Assembly (NCBI RefSeq): GCF_024281235.1
Contig: NZ_JAHWXY010000010.1
Span: forward strand, 62,001 to 126,000
Direction: 5' to 3'
Source: Shinella daejeonensis
GTDB taxonomy: Bacteria; Pseudomonadota; Alphaproteobacteria; Rhizobiales; Rhizobiaceae
DNA length: 64,000 nucleotides
Shown here: in pieces, positions 1 through 10,600 of the stretch
Layout: every line of letters begins with the position of its first letter
How positions within the stretch are numbered: position 1 is the first letter of the stretch
The notes under the pieces: model-generated
Database searches by the model: none
The model's input: the letters and a program-made list of their open reading frames with translations, nothing else
Told to the model about the DNA's origin: nothing
Program-made: the position numbers and the translations under genes

Positions 1-3000
1 ATCGTCGCAACCGAGCACGATGCCGAAGGCCGCCGCCTGACGCTGCTCAACACCGGCCAGGAGGACCGCTTCATCGAGGTCACCTCCTATATGGAACCGG
101 TGATCGCGACGGACGACGCCGACAACGCCCATCCGCTCTTTTCCAAGATGTTCATCCGCACGGAGATCGGGCGCAACGGCGACGTCATCCGCGCCGAGCG
201 GAAGAAGCGCCATCCCAACGACCCGGACATGATGATCGCCCACCTGATTGTCGACAACGCCGGCCCGTCGCGGCGCACCGAGGTGGAAACCGACCGGCGG
301 CGCTTCATCGGTCGGGGCCGCACCCTGGCCACCGCCGCCGCCTTCGATCCCGACGCCCGCCTTTCCGGGACGGACGGCTTCACGCTCGATCCGGTAATGG
401 CGTTGCGCCGCGTGGTGCGCGTACCGGCCGGCAAGAAGGTGAAGGTCATCTTCTGGACCGTCGCCGCGCCGAGCCGCGCGGAAGTCGACGCGGCCATCGA
501 CCGCTATCGCCATCCCGACAGTTTCAACCATGAGATGATCCACGCCTGGACACGCTCGCAGGTGCATCTGCGCCACATCGGGGTGACCTCGCAGGAAGCC
601 GCGAGCTTCCAGGCGCTGGGGCGCTATCTCGTCTATCCGGATATGCATCTGCGGGCGGAAGCCGGAACGATCCAGAGCGGGCTTGCGCCGCAGTCGGCGC
701 TCTGGCCGCTGTCGATTTCCGGCGACTATCCGATCTATGTGCTGCGCATCAACGACGAGATCGACCTCGATGTCGCCCGGGAGGCGTTGCGCGCGCAGGA
801 ATACCTGCGCCATCGCGGCGTGGCGGCCGATCTGGTGATCCTCAACGAACGCGCATCCTCCTATGCGCAGGACATGCAGCACACCCTGGACCAGATGTGC
901 GAGAACCTGCGCCTGCGCGGCCAGGCCGACGGCATGCGCCAGCATATCTTCGCCGTCCGCCGCGACCTGATGGACGTCGCCACCTGGCAGGCGCTGCTCG
1001 CCACGGCACGCGCGGTGTTCCATGCCCGCAACGGGTCGCTCGTCGACCAGATCACCCGCACCGTCTCGCTGTTTTCGACGCCGAAGACCGCGAGCGGGGC
1101 CGCGGCCGGGGAAAGCCCGCGTGCGTCCACCGTCCCGGCCGCTAGAAACGCGCCTGCGCCGGAACCGGCGGAAATCGACGGACGGGATCTTTCCTTCTGG
1201 AACGGTTTCGGCGGCTTCGATGTGGCGCGGCGGGAATATACGATCCGGCTGCGCGGTGGCGAAGCGACCCCGCAACCCTGGATCAACGTCATCGCCAATG
1301 CGCATTTCGGCTTCCATGTCTCGGCCGAAGGCGGAAGCTACACCTGGAGCCGCAATTCGCGCGACTATCAGCTGACTGCCTGGCGCAATGACCCGGTGAT
1401 CGACCGGCCGGGCGAGGCCTTCTATGTGCGCGATCGCGACAGCGGCGCGGTGATGACGCCCTTCGCCGCGCTGTCGCGGAAGAACCACGTGCGTTTCGAG
1501 ACCCGGCATGGCCTCGGCTATTCCGCATTCCACAGCCGGGAGGACGGCATCGAACTCGATCTCGTCCAGACCGTCGACCCCGAGGAGCCGGTCAAATATT
1601 CCCGTCTGACGCTGAAAAATACCGGCGGGACGGAACGACGCCTCTCCGTCTATGCCTATGTCGAATGGGTGCTCGGCAACAATCCGGGCAAATCCGCGCC
1701 CTTCGTGCTGACCAGCGAGGACGCCGCGACCGGAGCCCTGTTTGCGACCAACCGCTACAGCCTCGACTTCTCCGGGCGCACCGGCTTTTTTGCCGCCGAT
1801 ACGCCGCTTGCCGGCTTCACGGCGCGGCGCGGCGAATTCATCGGCCATGACGGCGATATCGCGATGCCGTCGGCGGTCGCCGCAGGGCGACGCCTTTCGG
1901 GCGCCGCCGACGGCATGGGCGATCCCTGTGCGGCCCTTGCGAGCGAACTGGTGCTGAAGCCGGGCGAGAAACGGGAGATCGTCTTCCTGCTCGGCGACGC
2001 CGACAATGCGGATACGGCGCGAAAATCCATCGCCCGCGCCCGCAAGACCGATTTCGACGGCATGATGGCGGGCATTAGCACCGACTGGCGGGAATTCACC
2101 GGCACGGTGCAGGTGAAGACGCCGGACGCCGCTTTCGACCGCATGGTCAACGACTGGCTGCCCTATCAGGCGCTTGGCTGCCGCATCCTTGCCCGCTCCG
2201 CCTTCTATCAGGCAAGCGGCGCCTTCGGCTTCCGCGACCAGTTGCAAGATACGCTCGCCTTCCTTCTCCACCGGCCGGAACTCGCCCGCCGGCAGATCCT
2301 CAACGCCGCAGGCCGCCAGTTTCCGGAAGGCGATGTGCAGCACTGGTGGCTGCCGGACAGCGGCGCGGGCGTGCGTACGATCATTTCCGACGACGTGGTG
2401 TGGCTTGCCCATGCGGTGGAGCGTTACTGCCGCGTCACCGGCGACCACCGGATCCTCGATGAGCCGCTGCCCTTTCTCGAAGGACCGCCGCTCGATGAGG
2501 GACAGCATGACGCTTTCTTCGCGCCGACGCTTACCGCCGAGCAGGCGCCGCTCTACGAGCATTGCGCCCGCGCGCTCGACCTCGCCGTGAAGCGCACCGG
2601 CGAAAACGGCCTGCCGCTGATCCTCGGCGGCGACTGGAACGACGGGATGAACCGGGTGGGCGAGGCCGGACGCGGCACCAGCGTCTGGCTCGGCTGGTTC
2701 CTCGCCGCCACGCTGCGGGATTTCATGCCGCTGGCGCGCGAACGGAACGATCATGCCCGCGCCGACGCCTGGGATACGCATCTTGGGCAATTGCGGCAGG
2801 CGCTCAAGACCGCGGGCTGGGACGGCGCGTGGTATCGGCGTGGCTATTTCGACGATGGCACGCCGCTCGGCACGGCCGACAGCGCCGAATGCCGCATCGA
2901 TTCCATCGCGCAGAGCTGGAGCGTGCTGTCCGGCGAAGGCGATGCCGAACGGTCGCGGCAGGCGATGGACGCGGTGCTCGAACACCTCGTCGACCGCGAG

Positions 3001-3573
3001 AACGGCATCATCCGCCTCTTCACGCCGCCATTTTCCGAAACGCCGCAGGATCCGGGCTATATCAAGGCCTATCCGCCGGGCGTGCGCGAGAACGGCGGCC
3101 AATACACCCATGCCGCCACCTGGGTCGTGCTGGCGCTGGCGCGCCAGCGCCGCGCCCGGGAGGCCTGGGACTGCTTCGCGCTTCTCAATCCGATCAACCA
3201 CGCCCGCAATCCGCAAGAGGCGGAACGCTATCGCGTGGAGCCCTATGTCGTGGCCGCCGACGTCTATGGCGAGGGCGGAAAGACCGGGCGCGGCGGCTGG
3301 AGCTGGTACACCGGATCGGCCGGCTGGCTCTATCGCGCCGCCGTCGAGGGCATTCTCGGCATCCGCAAGGAGGGAGAACGACTGTTCGTCGATCCGCTCC
3401 TGCCGCCCGGCTGGGACGGCTATGACGCCACGCTGACGCTTGACGGGCGCACCGTCGCCATCAACGTCGCCGGCGGTGCGGACGGCTGCACGGTGACGAT
3501 CGACGGCATAGCCCTCAAATCTCCCGAAGAGGGCCATAAGCTCGAGGTTCCCACGGAGGCCCCGGACCGATGA
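1..3573 (+). CDS. ndvB: Cyclic beta-1,2-glucan synthase, C-terminal part (5' truncated by window)
   Basis: The reading frame is open from base 1, so this is the 3' portion (about 1190 codons) of a protein that is near 2800 residues in rhizobia. NdvB/ChvB is the inner-membrane enzyme that makes cyclic beta-1,2-glucans from UDP-glucose; its C-terminal glycoside phosphorylase-like (GH94) part sets ring size. The sequence shows that part: a beta-sandwich region with WNGFGGFD near 1198 and, downstream, an (alpha/alpha)6-barrel with the GH94-like motif GGDWNDGMNRVG at about 2629-2664. It overlaps the next gene (OpgC type) by 4 bases (ATGA), so the two are probably translated together, which fits synthesis followed by decoration of the same glucan. 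The glycosyltransferase and cyclisation domains lie outside the window. Confidence 0.93.
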   Translation: MVATEHDAEGRRLTLLNTGQEDRFIEVTSYMEPVIATDDADNAHPLFSKMFIRTEIGRNGDVIRAERKKRHPNDPDMMIAHLIVDNAGPSRRTEVETDRRRFIGRGRTLATAAAFDPDARLSGTDGFTLDPVMALRRVVRVPAGKKVKVIFWTVAAPSRAEVDAAIDRYRHPDSFNHEMIHAWTRSQVHLRHIGVTSQEAASFQALGRYLVYPDMHLRAEAGTIQSGLAPQSALWPLSISGDYPIYVLRINDEIDLDVAREALRAQEYLRHRGVAADLVILNERASSYAQDMQHTLDQMCENLRLRGQADGMRQHIFAVRRDLMDVATWQALLATARAVFHARNGSLVDQITRTVSLFSTPKTASGAAAGESPRASTVPAARNAPAPEPAEIDGRDLSFWNGFGGFDVARREYTIRLRGGEATPQPWINVIANAHFGFHVSAEGGSYTWSRNSRDYQLTAWRNDPVIDRPGEAFYVRDRDSGAVMTPFAALSRKNHVRFETRHGLGYSAFHSREDGIELDLVQTVDPEEPVKYSRLTLKNTGGTERRLSVYAYVEWVLGNNPGKSAPFVLTSEDAATGALFATNRYSLDFSGRTGFFAADTPLAGFTARRGEFIGHDGDIAMPSAVAAGRRLSGAADGMGDPCAALASELVLKPGEKREIVFLLGDADNADTARKSIARARKTDFDGMMAGISTDWREFTGTVQVKTPDAAFDRMVNDWLPYQALGCRILARSAFYQASGAFGFRDQLQDTLAFLLHRPELARRQILNAAGRQFPEGDVQHWWLPDSGAGVRTIISDDVVWLAHAVERYCRVTGDHRILDEPLPFLEGPPLDEGQHDAFFAPTLTAEQAPLYEHCARALDLAVKRTGENGLPLILGGDWNDGMNRVGEAGRGTSVWLGWFLAATLRDFMPLARERNDHARADAWDTHLGQLRQALKTAGWDGAWYRRGYFDDGTPLGTADSAECRIDSIAQSWSVLSGEGDAERSRQAMDAVLEHLVDRENGIIRLFTPPFSETPQDPGYIKAYPPGVRENGGQYTHAATWVVLALARQRRAREAWDCFALLNPINHARNPQEAERYRVEPYVVAADVYGEGGKTGRGGWSWYTGSAGWLYRAAVEGILGIRKEGERLFVDPLLPPGWDGYDATLTLDGRTVAINVAGGADGCTVTIDGIALKSPEEGHKLEVPTEAPDR

Positions 3574-4730
3574 TGCCGCAGCAAGGACAGACAAGCACCC
3601 TACCCCGGCCGCGCGACACGCGCCTTGACGTCTTCAGGGCGCTGGCGCTTCTCACCATCTTCGTCAATCATGTGCCGGGCCAGTATTTCGAACATCTGAC
3701 GCACAAGAATTTCGGCTTCTCCGATTCGGCCGAGGCGTTCGTCCTGCTGTCTGGCATGGCGGCGGGCCTCGCCTATGGCGCACGCTTCCGGCCCGGCGCC
3801 CGGCTGGCGGTGACGCTGCGCATCCTGCGGCGGGCGCTGACGCTCTATATCGCGCATATCATGACGAGCGTGATCACCTTCGCGCTATTTGCCGGGGCGG
3901 CGCTCTGGTTCTCCCGTCCGGACCTTCTCTCGGAGATCAACCTGCGTGCCGTGGTGGACCGCACCGACGAGGGCGTCGTCGGCGTCGTGCTGCTCGGCCA
4001 CCAGTTCGGCTATAACAACATCCTCTCGATGTATACGGCGGTGCTACTGATGCTGCCGGGCTTCCTCTGGCTCTACCAGCGCGGACCCGGCCTTGCCCTT
4101 GCCGTCTCCGGTACGCTCTGGCTCTGCGCCGGGATCTGGCGCATCGCGCCGTCCAATTTTCTCGACGACGGCTACTGGTTCCTCAACCCCCTGTCCTGGC
4201 AGTTCCTCTTCGTCATCGGTTTTGCCGCCATGGTGCGCGCACGCGGCGCGGGCTTGCCCCGATCGCCGCTCCTGATGACGCTTTCGGCCGGCTATCTCTG
4301 CCTGTCGTTCCTGTGGGTGGTCGTTCCGCTCTGGGGCATCGACATATCCTTCGGCCTGCCGCCGGTGCTGACCGGTTTCGACAAGACCTTCCTGTCGGCA
4401 AGCCGGCTGCTGCATGTGCTGGCCGCCGCCTATCTGCTGGCGAACATTCCGGCCCTCACCCGCTGGGCGGCGCTGCCGCTTTCCCATCCGCTGGTGGCGG
4501 TCGGCCGGCACTCGCTCGCCATCTTCATCTTCGGCACGCTGCTGGCGATGACCGGACAGGTGATGATGTTCATCACGGGACAGCGGCCGATCCTCGGCAC
4601 GCTCTATGTGGCGGCGGGCCTCGCCCTGCATTTTCTCTACGCCGGCTATCTCGACTGGCACGCACGCGTCGCCGCCAGCAACGCGAAAAGGCAGAACGCA
4701 TCCGGTCCTGCCCCCGAAACGAAGACCTGA
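3570..4730 (+). CDS. opgC: OpgC-family membrane protein (periplasmic glucan substitution)
   Basis: This 386-residue polytopic protein is rich in hydrophobic helices (about ten by eye). It opens with the RDTRLDVFRALALLTIFVNH stretch that marks OpgC/acyltransferase-3-like proteins. OpgC adds succinyl groups to osmoregulated periplasmic glucans at the inner membrane. The start codon overlaps the stop of ndvB (ATGA), and ndvA lies convergently just downstream, so synthesis, modification and export of cyclic glucan are clustered. The donor and the exact substituent cannot be read from the sequence. The family is confident; the specific chemistry is inferred from the family and neighbours. Confidence 0.87.
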   Translation: MMPQQGQTSTLPRPRDTRLDVFRALALLTIFVNHVPGQYFEHLTHKNFGFSDSAEAFVLLSGMAAGLAYGARFRPGARLAVTLRILRRALTLYIAHIMTSVITFALFAGAALWFSRPDLLSEINLRAVVDRTDEGVVGVVLLGHQFGYNNILSMYTAVLLMLPGFLWLYQRGPGLALAVSGTLWLCAGIWRIAPSNFLDDGYWFLNPLSWQFLFVIGFAAMVRARGAGLPRSPLLMTLSAGYLCLSFLWVVVPLWGIDISFGLPPVLTGFDKTFLSASRLLHVLAAAYLLANIPALTRWAALPLSHPLVAVGRHSLAIFIFGTLLAMTGQVMMFITGQRPILGTLYVAAGLALHFLYAGYLDWHARVAASNAKRQNASGPAPETKT

Positions 4731-4752
4731 GCGCCGCTGACGGGACTGCCCC

Positions 4753-6510
4753 TCAGGCGGCGTTCAGGCTCTTGCGGACATCGTCGTCCGTCAGGATGCC
4801 GCTTGCCCGCAGCAGTGCGGCGAAACGGCCGTTGCTCTGGCTGAGTTCATCGAAGCTGCCCATTTCGGCGATCTCGCCCTGATCCATGAAGATCACCAGA
4901 TCCGCCTCGCGAACGGTGGAAAGCCGGTGGGCGATGATGAAGGTGGTGCGATCGCGGCGAAGAGAATCGATCGCCGCCTTCACGCGCGCCTCCGTCTCCA
5001 CGTCGAGCGCGCTCGTCGCCTCGTCGAGCACGAGAATGGGAGCGTTCTTGAGGATCGCCCGGGCGATCGCGATGCGCTGGCGCTCACCGCCCGAAAGACG
5101 GTTTCCGCGCTCGCCGACATGGGTCTCGAAACCGCTCTGGCGCGTGAGGATGAAATCGTTCGCCGCCGCTGCCTCGGCGGCCGCCTCGACTTCCTCGTGC
5201 GTGGCGCTTTCGCGGCCGAGGCGGATATTGTCCGAGATCGAGCGGTTGAGCAGGCCCGCGTCCTGGAACACCGTGGCGATGGCCTGACGCAGCGACTTGC
5301 GCGTGACGGTGGAGACAGGAGTCCCGTCGATGAGGATCTCGCCGGACTGCGGCTCGTGGACCCGTTGCAGCAGGTTGACAAGCGTCGTCTTGCCGGCGCC
5401 GGTCGGACCCACGATGGCGACGGTCTGGCCGGCCTCCACGGTGAAGGAGACGTTGCGCACGCCCTGCGCGGTGTTAGCGAAATCGAAGCATACGTCGCGA
5501 TACTCGACCCGGCCCTTGACGGGACCGAGTTCGACCGCCCCGGCGGGCTCCTCGCGCTCCTTCACGGCGTCCTCCAGCGTGAAGAAGTCCTCAAGCTTGG
5601 CGCGCGCCTCGAAGATCTGCGTGGCGAAGGCCTTCATCTGGTCGAGCCTGCCGATCAGCAGGCCGGCAAAGCCGATGAAGGCGATGACGTCACCGACCCG
5701 GATCTCGCCGCGCTGCACGAGCACGGTGCCGATCACCAGGATGGTCATCATCGAAATCGTCGAGGCGATACGGTTGAGGGCGCTGGCCAGCGCCCACCAG
5801 TCGAGCACCGGGAACTGGGCGTTGATCAGCCGCTCGGCGAGCTGCTTCAGTTCACGCGTTTCCGCCTCGATACGGTTGTAGCTGTGCACCACCGAAACGT
5901 TGCTGATGGAATCGGACACATGCGAGAAAACGGTGTGATAGTGGTTTTCCACCGAGGACTGCCCCTCGCGCGTGCGGTTCATCACCGTCTTGCCGATAAC
6001 GACATAGAGCGCACCGAGCACCACCAGCACCAGCGACAGACGATAGTCCATGGCGAAGGCCGTGGGCACGAGCAACAGCAACGCGATGGCGGTGGAAAGA
6101 TGCGTGCGCATGAACTCCAGCCACAGGCCGAACAGCGTTTCGCACGCCCGCAGCAACGTGTGCAGCGCATTGGACGTGCCGCGTTTGCTGTGCCAGGCGA
6201 GCGGCATGGAAATGATGCGGCCGAAGGCTTCCGTCAGCAGGGTCGCCCGTCGGCCGTGGGCGAGGCGGTCGGCCTCGCGGGCGACGAGAACGAAAGCGAC
6301 CGTGTTGAACAGGCCGAAGCCCGCCCACATCAAAAGCATGGGCGTGACGCTGCCGTGGGAGGAGATGGCGTCGATGATCCGCCCGAAAAGGATCGGCTCG
6401 GCGATGGTGATCGCCGCCAGAACGATGTTGGCCGCCACCACCAGTCCGACACGCAAGCGATAGACCGACAGATAGCTGAGAGCTCTTGAATAGACCTGAA
6501 ACAATGACAC
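4753..6510 (-). CDS. ndvA: Cyclic beta-1,2-glucan ABC exporter (ATP-binding/permease)
   Basis: This is a half-size ABC exporter of 585 residues, the usual NdvA/ChvA length (about 588). An N-terminal six-helix transmembrane domain is followed by a nucleotide-binding domain with Walker A (GPTGAGKTT), the signature LSGGERQR, Walker B (ILVLDEATSA) and the H-loop (IIAHRLS). It exports cyclic beta-1,2-glucan to the periplasm. I chose a GTG start at 6510 because it gives the family N-terminus (SLFQVYSRALSYL) and has a GGAAGGG ribosome site upstream; the frame stays open to 6684, but that extension looks unlike the family. It is convergent with opgC, with only 22 bases between the two stop codons. 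Confidence 0.92.
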   Translation of the reverse strand: MSLFQVYSRALSYLSVYRLRVGLVVAANIVLAAITIAEPILFGRIIDAISSHGSVTPMLLMWAGFGLFNTVAFVLVAREADRLAHGRRATLLTEAFGRIISMPLAWHSKRGTSNALHTLLRACETLFGLWLEFMRTHLSTAIALLLLVPTAFAMDYRLSLVLVVLGALYVVIGKTVMNRTREGQSSVENHYHTVFSHVSDSISNVSVVHSYNRIEAETRELKQLAERLINAQFPVLDWWALASALNRIASTISMMTILVIGTVLVQRGEIRVGDVIAFIGFAGLLIGRLDQMKAFATQIFEARAKLEDFFTLEDAVKEREEPAGAVELGPVKGRVEYRDVCFDFANTAQGVRNVSFTVEAGQTVAIVGPTGAGKTTLVNLLQRVHEPQSGEILIDGTPVSTVTRKSLRQAIATVFQDAGLLNRSISDNIRLGRESATHEEVEAAAEAAAANDFILTRQSGFETHVGERGNRLSGGERQRIAIARAILKNAPILVLDEATSALDVETEARVKAAIDSLRRDRTTFIIAHRLSTVREADLVIFMDQGEIAEMGSFDELSQSNGRFAALLRASGILTDDDVRKSLNAA

Positions 6511-6755
6511 GATAGAGGCCCTTCCGGCTTCCTGTTGCACGGCTTGAACGGATGCCGCATAGCTGTGTTCCGCTATTAGTGAGCGGAAGGGGCAAAAGTT
6601 CTCTCCCGCCCCACAATTTTCGTTACAGTCCTGAAATCTTGCGTGATCCCGCGCTTTCCGGCACACGGGAAGGACGATGCGCACGAATGCGGGCTTTTTC
6701 TGGCCGGGGCATCAACTTTAGCGACGTGAAAACGGCTGCCGGGGAGGTCGCGGGC

Positions 6756-7505
6756 ATGGCGGAGGGAACGGTCGATTCGCTACTGCGATTCCTGACGGAA
6801 GTCGAGGCCCTTCGTGGACGCGAGGAGACGTCGCGCGTGCTGGACCGGCTGCTGACGGATTGTGGTTTTGCCTATTACCGCCTGATGCGCAGGCAGAAGC
6901 CCGCTTCCAATCCGCTGGACCTGCTGCTGGCCGGACGTTCGCCGGAGGGCTGGGACCGGGCCTATGTCGACCGCCGCTACTTCCAGATCGATCCGACGGT
7001 GCGCCGCCTCGATCGGATCCAGACAGGCTTTCGCTGGCGCGATGCGCTGCCGGCGTTTCGCGCCAGTCCGCAGCGCCGGCGCATGGAGCGCATGATGGCC
7101 GATGCACGCCGGCACGGTCTCGAGGACGGCTACAGCTTCCCGGTGCACGGGCGGCGCGGACTGGTCGGCAGTCTCGCCATCGGGGGCCGGCCCCGCGATC
7201 TTTGCGCGCTGGAGATGACGCTGTTCGACGCGGTCGCCAGAAAGCTGTTCTGGAAGATGCTGCACGCCACCGCCCCCGAAGAGGCGGAAAAGCGGCTCGA
7301 ATGCCCCGACCCGGATCTCACCGTCCGGGAGGTCGAAATTCTGGCGCTTCTGGCCGAAGGATTGACCTCCCGGCAAATCGCCGATCTGCTCGGCATCACC
7401 GGTCATACGGTGAACTGGTACATGAACGCCATCCAGCGGAAACTCGGCGCACGCAACCGTCATCACGCCATCGCACTGGCTTTTCGGCGTGGGCTCGTCT
7501 CCTGA
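6756..7505 (+). CDS. LuxR-family regulator with autoinducer-binding-like domain (LuxR solo)
   Basis: This 249-residue regulator has an N-terminal autoinducer-binding-like domain (residues about 15-165, with spaced W/Y/D residues typical of the fold). A C-terminal LuxR/FixJ helix-turn-helix follows (LTVREVEILALLAEGLTSRQ onward, about 187-249). The frame is open back to 6552, but the ATG at 6756 has a strong GGGGAGG site 8 bases upstream and gives the normal family length. No luxI-type synthase is seen in the window, so it is a candidate LuxR solo that senses an external or other ligand. It is divergent from ndvA and about 110 bases upstream of pyc; the target genes are unknown. Confidence 0.85.
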   Translation: MAEGTVDSLLRFLTEVEALRGREETSRVLDRLLTDCGFAYYRLMRRQKPASNPLDLLLAGRSPEGWDRAYVDRRYFQIDPTVRRLDRIQTGFRWRDALPAFRASPQRRRMERMMADARRHGLEDGYSFPVHGRRGLVGSLAIGGRPRDLCALEMTLFDAVARKLFWKMLHATAPEEAEKRLECPDPDLTVREVEILALLAEGLTSRQIADLLGITGHTVNWYMNAIQRKLGARNRHHAIALAFRRGLVS

Positions 7506-7619
7506 CGTCGTATTTCTTTCACACGGTGGCGACTCCGAAATTGAACTTCGAAAAACGAACCGCTAATAATCTCTTCGCGGGTGCAGCATTTCCCGCTTCA
7601 AGTCCTTGAGGAGTTCGAC

Positions 7620-10600
7620 TTGCCCATTTCCAAGATCCTTGTCGCCAACCGGTCCGAAATCGCCATCCGCGTGTTCCGCGCGGCCAATGAACTGGGGCTC
7701 AAAACGGTCGCGATCTGGGCGGAGGAGGATAAACTTGCGCTGCATCGGTTCAAGGCGGACGAAAGCTACCGGATCGGCCGGGGGCCGCATCTTCCGCGCG
7801 ATCTCGGCCCCATCGAAAGCTATCTCTCCATCGACGAGGTGATCCGCGTCGCGAAGCTTTCCGGGGCGGATGCGATCCATCCGGGTTACGGCCTGCTTTC
7901 CGAAAGCCCGGAGTTCGTGGAAGCCTGCGACGCCGCCGGCATCATCTTCATCGGCCCGCGGCCGGAAACCATGCGCCAGCTCGGCAACAAGGTCGCCGCG
8001 CGCAATCTCGCCATTTCCGTCGGCGTGCCGGTGGTGCCCGCCACCGATCCGCTGCCCGACGACGAGGCGGAAATCCATCGCCTGGCCGAAAGCATCGGCT
8101 ATCCCGTGATGCTGAAGGCCTCCTGGGGCGGCGGCGGGCGCGGCATGCGCGCCATCCGCGATCCGAAGGACCTGATCCGCGAGGTGACGGAAGCCAGGCG
8201 GGAAGCCAAGGCCGCCTTCGGCAAGGACGAGGTCTATCTGGAGAAGCTGCTGGAGCGCGCGCGCCACGTCGAAAGCCAGATCCTCGGCGATACCCACGGC
8301 AACGTCGTTCATCTATTCGAGCGCGACTGCTCCATCCAGCGCCGCAACCAGAAGGTCGTCGAGCGGGCGCCCGCCCCCTATCTGTCGGATGCGCAACGCC
8401 AGGAAGTCGCCGATTACTCGATCCGGATCGCCAAGGCGACGAACTATATCGGCGCCGGTACGGTCGAGTACCTGATGGACGCCGATACCGGGAAATTCTA
8501 TTTCATCGAGGTCAATCCGCGCATCCAGGTCGAGCACACCGTCACCGAGGTCGTGACCGGCATCGATATCGTCAAGGCGCAGATCCACATTCTCGACGGC
8601 GAGGCGATCGGCACGCCGGAATCGGGCGTTCCGAAGCAGGAGGACATCCACCTCAGCGCCCACGCGCTCCAGTGCCGCATCACCACGGAGGATCCGGAGC
8701 AGAACTTCATCCCCGACTATGGCCGCATCACCGGCTATCGTTCGGCCTCCGGCTTCGGCATCCGCCTCGACGGCGGCACGGCCTATCCGGGCGCCGTCAT
8801 CACGCGGTTCTACGATCCCCTTCTCGTCAAGGTCACCGCCTGGGCGCCGAACCCGCTGGAGGCGATCAGCCGCATGGACCGCGCGCTGCGCGAGTTCCGC
8901 ATCCGCGGCGTGGCGACCAATCTCACCTTCCTTGAGGAGATCATCCGCCACCCCAGCTTCAAGGACAACAGCTATACGACCCGCTTCATCGACACGACGC
9001 CGGAACTCTTCCAGCAGGTGAAGCGGCAGGATCGGGCGACGAAGCTCCTGACCTATCTCGCCGACGTCACCGTCAACGGCCATCCGGAAGCCAGGGGCCG
9101 GCCGCGGCCCCCGGCGGATGCCGCCCGGCCCGTCGTGCCCTTCATCGAGGGCGACATCGTCCCCGGCACCAAGCAGAAGCTCGACGAACTCGGGCCGAAG
9201 AAATTCGCCGCCTGGCTGCGCGGCGAAAAGCGGGCTTTCATCACCGATACGACCATGCGCGACGCCCACCAGTCGCTGCTGGCCACCCGCATGCGGACCC
9301 ATGACATCGCCGGCGTCGCCGGCACCTATGCCCGGGCGCTTCCGCAACTCTTCTCGCTCGAATGCTGGGGCGGCGCGACCTTCGACGTCTCCATGCGCTT
9401 CCTGACGGAAGATCCCTGGGACCGGCTCGCCCGCATCCGCGAGGACGCGCCGAACCTGCTGCTCCAGATGCTGCTGCGCGGGGCGAACGGCGTCGGCTAC
9501 AAGAACTATCCCGACAATGTCGTGAAGTATTTCGTCCGTCAGGCGGCGAAGGGCGGCATCGACGTCTTCCGCGTCTTCGACTGCCTCAACTGGGTCGACA
9601 ACATGCGCGTCTCCATGGACGCCGTCATCGAGGAAGACCGCATCTGCGAGGCGGCGATCTGCTATACCGGCGACATCCTGAACGCGGCCCGGCCGAAATA
9701 CGACCTGAAATACTACACCGCGCTTGCCGGCGAACTGGAGAAAGCCGGCGCGCATATGATCGCGCTGAAGGACATGGCGGGCCTGCTGAAGCCGGCCGCC
9801 GCCCGCGTGCTCTTCAAGGCGCTGCGCGAGGCGACCGACCTGCCGATCCATTTCCACACCCACGACACCTCCGGCATCGCGGCCGCGACCGTTCTGGCGG
9901 CCGTCGAATCCGGCGTCGACGTGGTGGATGCGGCGATGGATGCACTTTCCGGCAATACCTCCCAGCCCTGCCTCGGCTCCCTCGTCGAGGCGCTCAAGGG
10001 CTCGCAACACGACACCGGCCTCGATCCGGAATCGATCCGCCGGATTTCCTTCTATTGGGAGGCGGTGCGCAACCAGTATGCCGCCTTCGAGAGCGACCTC
10101 AAGGGACCGGCGTCGGAAGTCTATCTGCATGAGATGCCGGGCGGCCAGTTCACCAACCTCAAGGAGCAGGCCCGCTCGCTCGGGCTGGAGACCCGCTGGC
10201 ATCAGGTGGCGCAGGCCTATGCGGACGCCAACCGGATGTTCGGCGACATCGTCAAGGTGACGCCGTCCTCCAAGGTGGTGGGCGACATGGCGCTGATGAT
10301 GGTCTCCCAGGACCTCACCGTCGCCGACGTCGAGGATCCGGCCAAGGATATCGCCTTTCCGGACTCCGTGGTCTCGATGCTCAGGGGCGATCTCGGCCAG
10401 CCCCCGGGCGGCTGGCCGGCGGCCCTCCAGAAGAAGGCGCTGAAGGGCGAGGCGCCCTATATCGCCGTACCGGGATCGCTCCTGCCGGCGGCCGATCTCG
10501 ATGCGGAGCGCAAGACCATCGAGGACAAGCTGGAGCGCAAGGTCGACGACTTCGAGTTCGCCTCCTACCTGATGTATCCGAAGGTCTTCACCGACTATGC

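Noticed and set aside
6511-6684. Longer ndvA start with 58 additional N-terminal residues
   Set aside because: The extension does not resemble NdvA N-termini and lacks a good ribosome site; the GTG at 6510 gives the family length and sequence.
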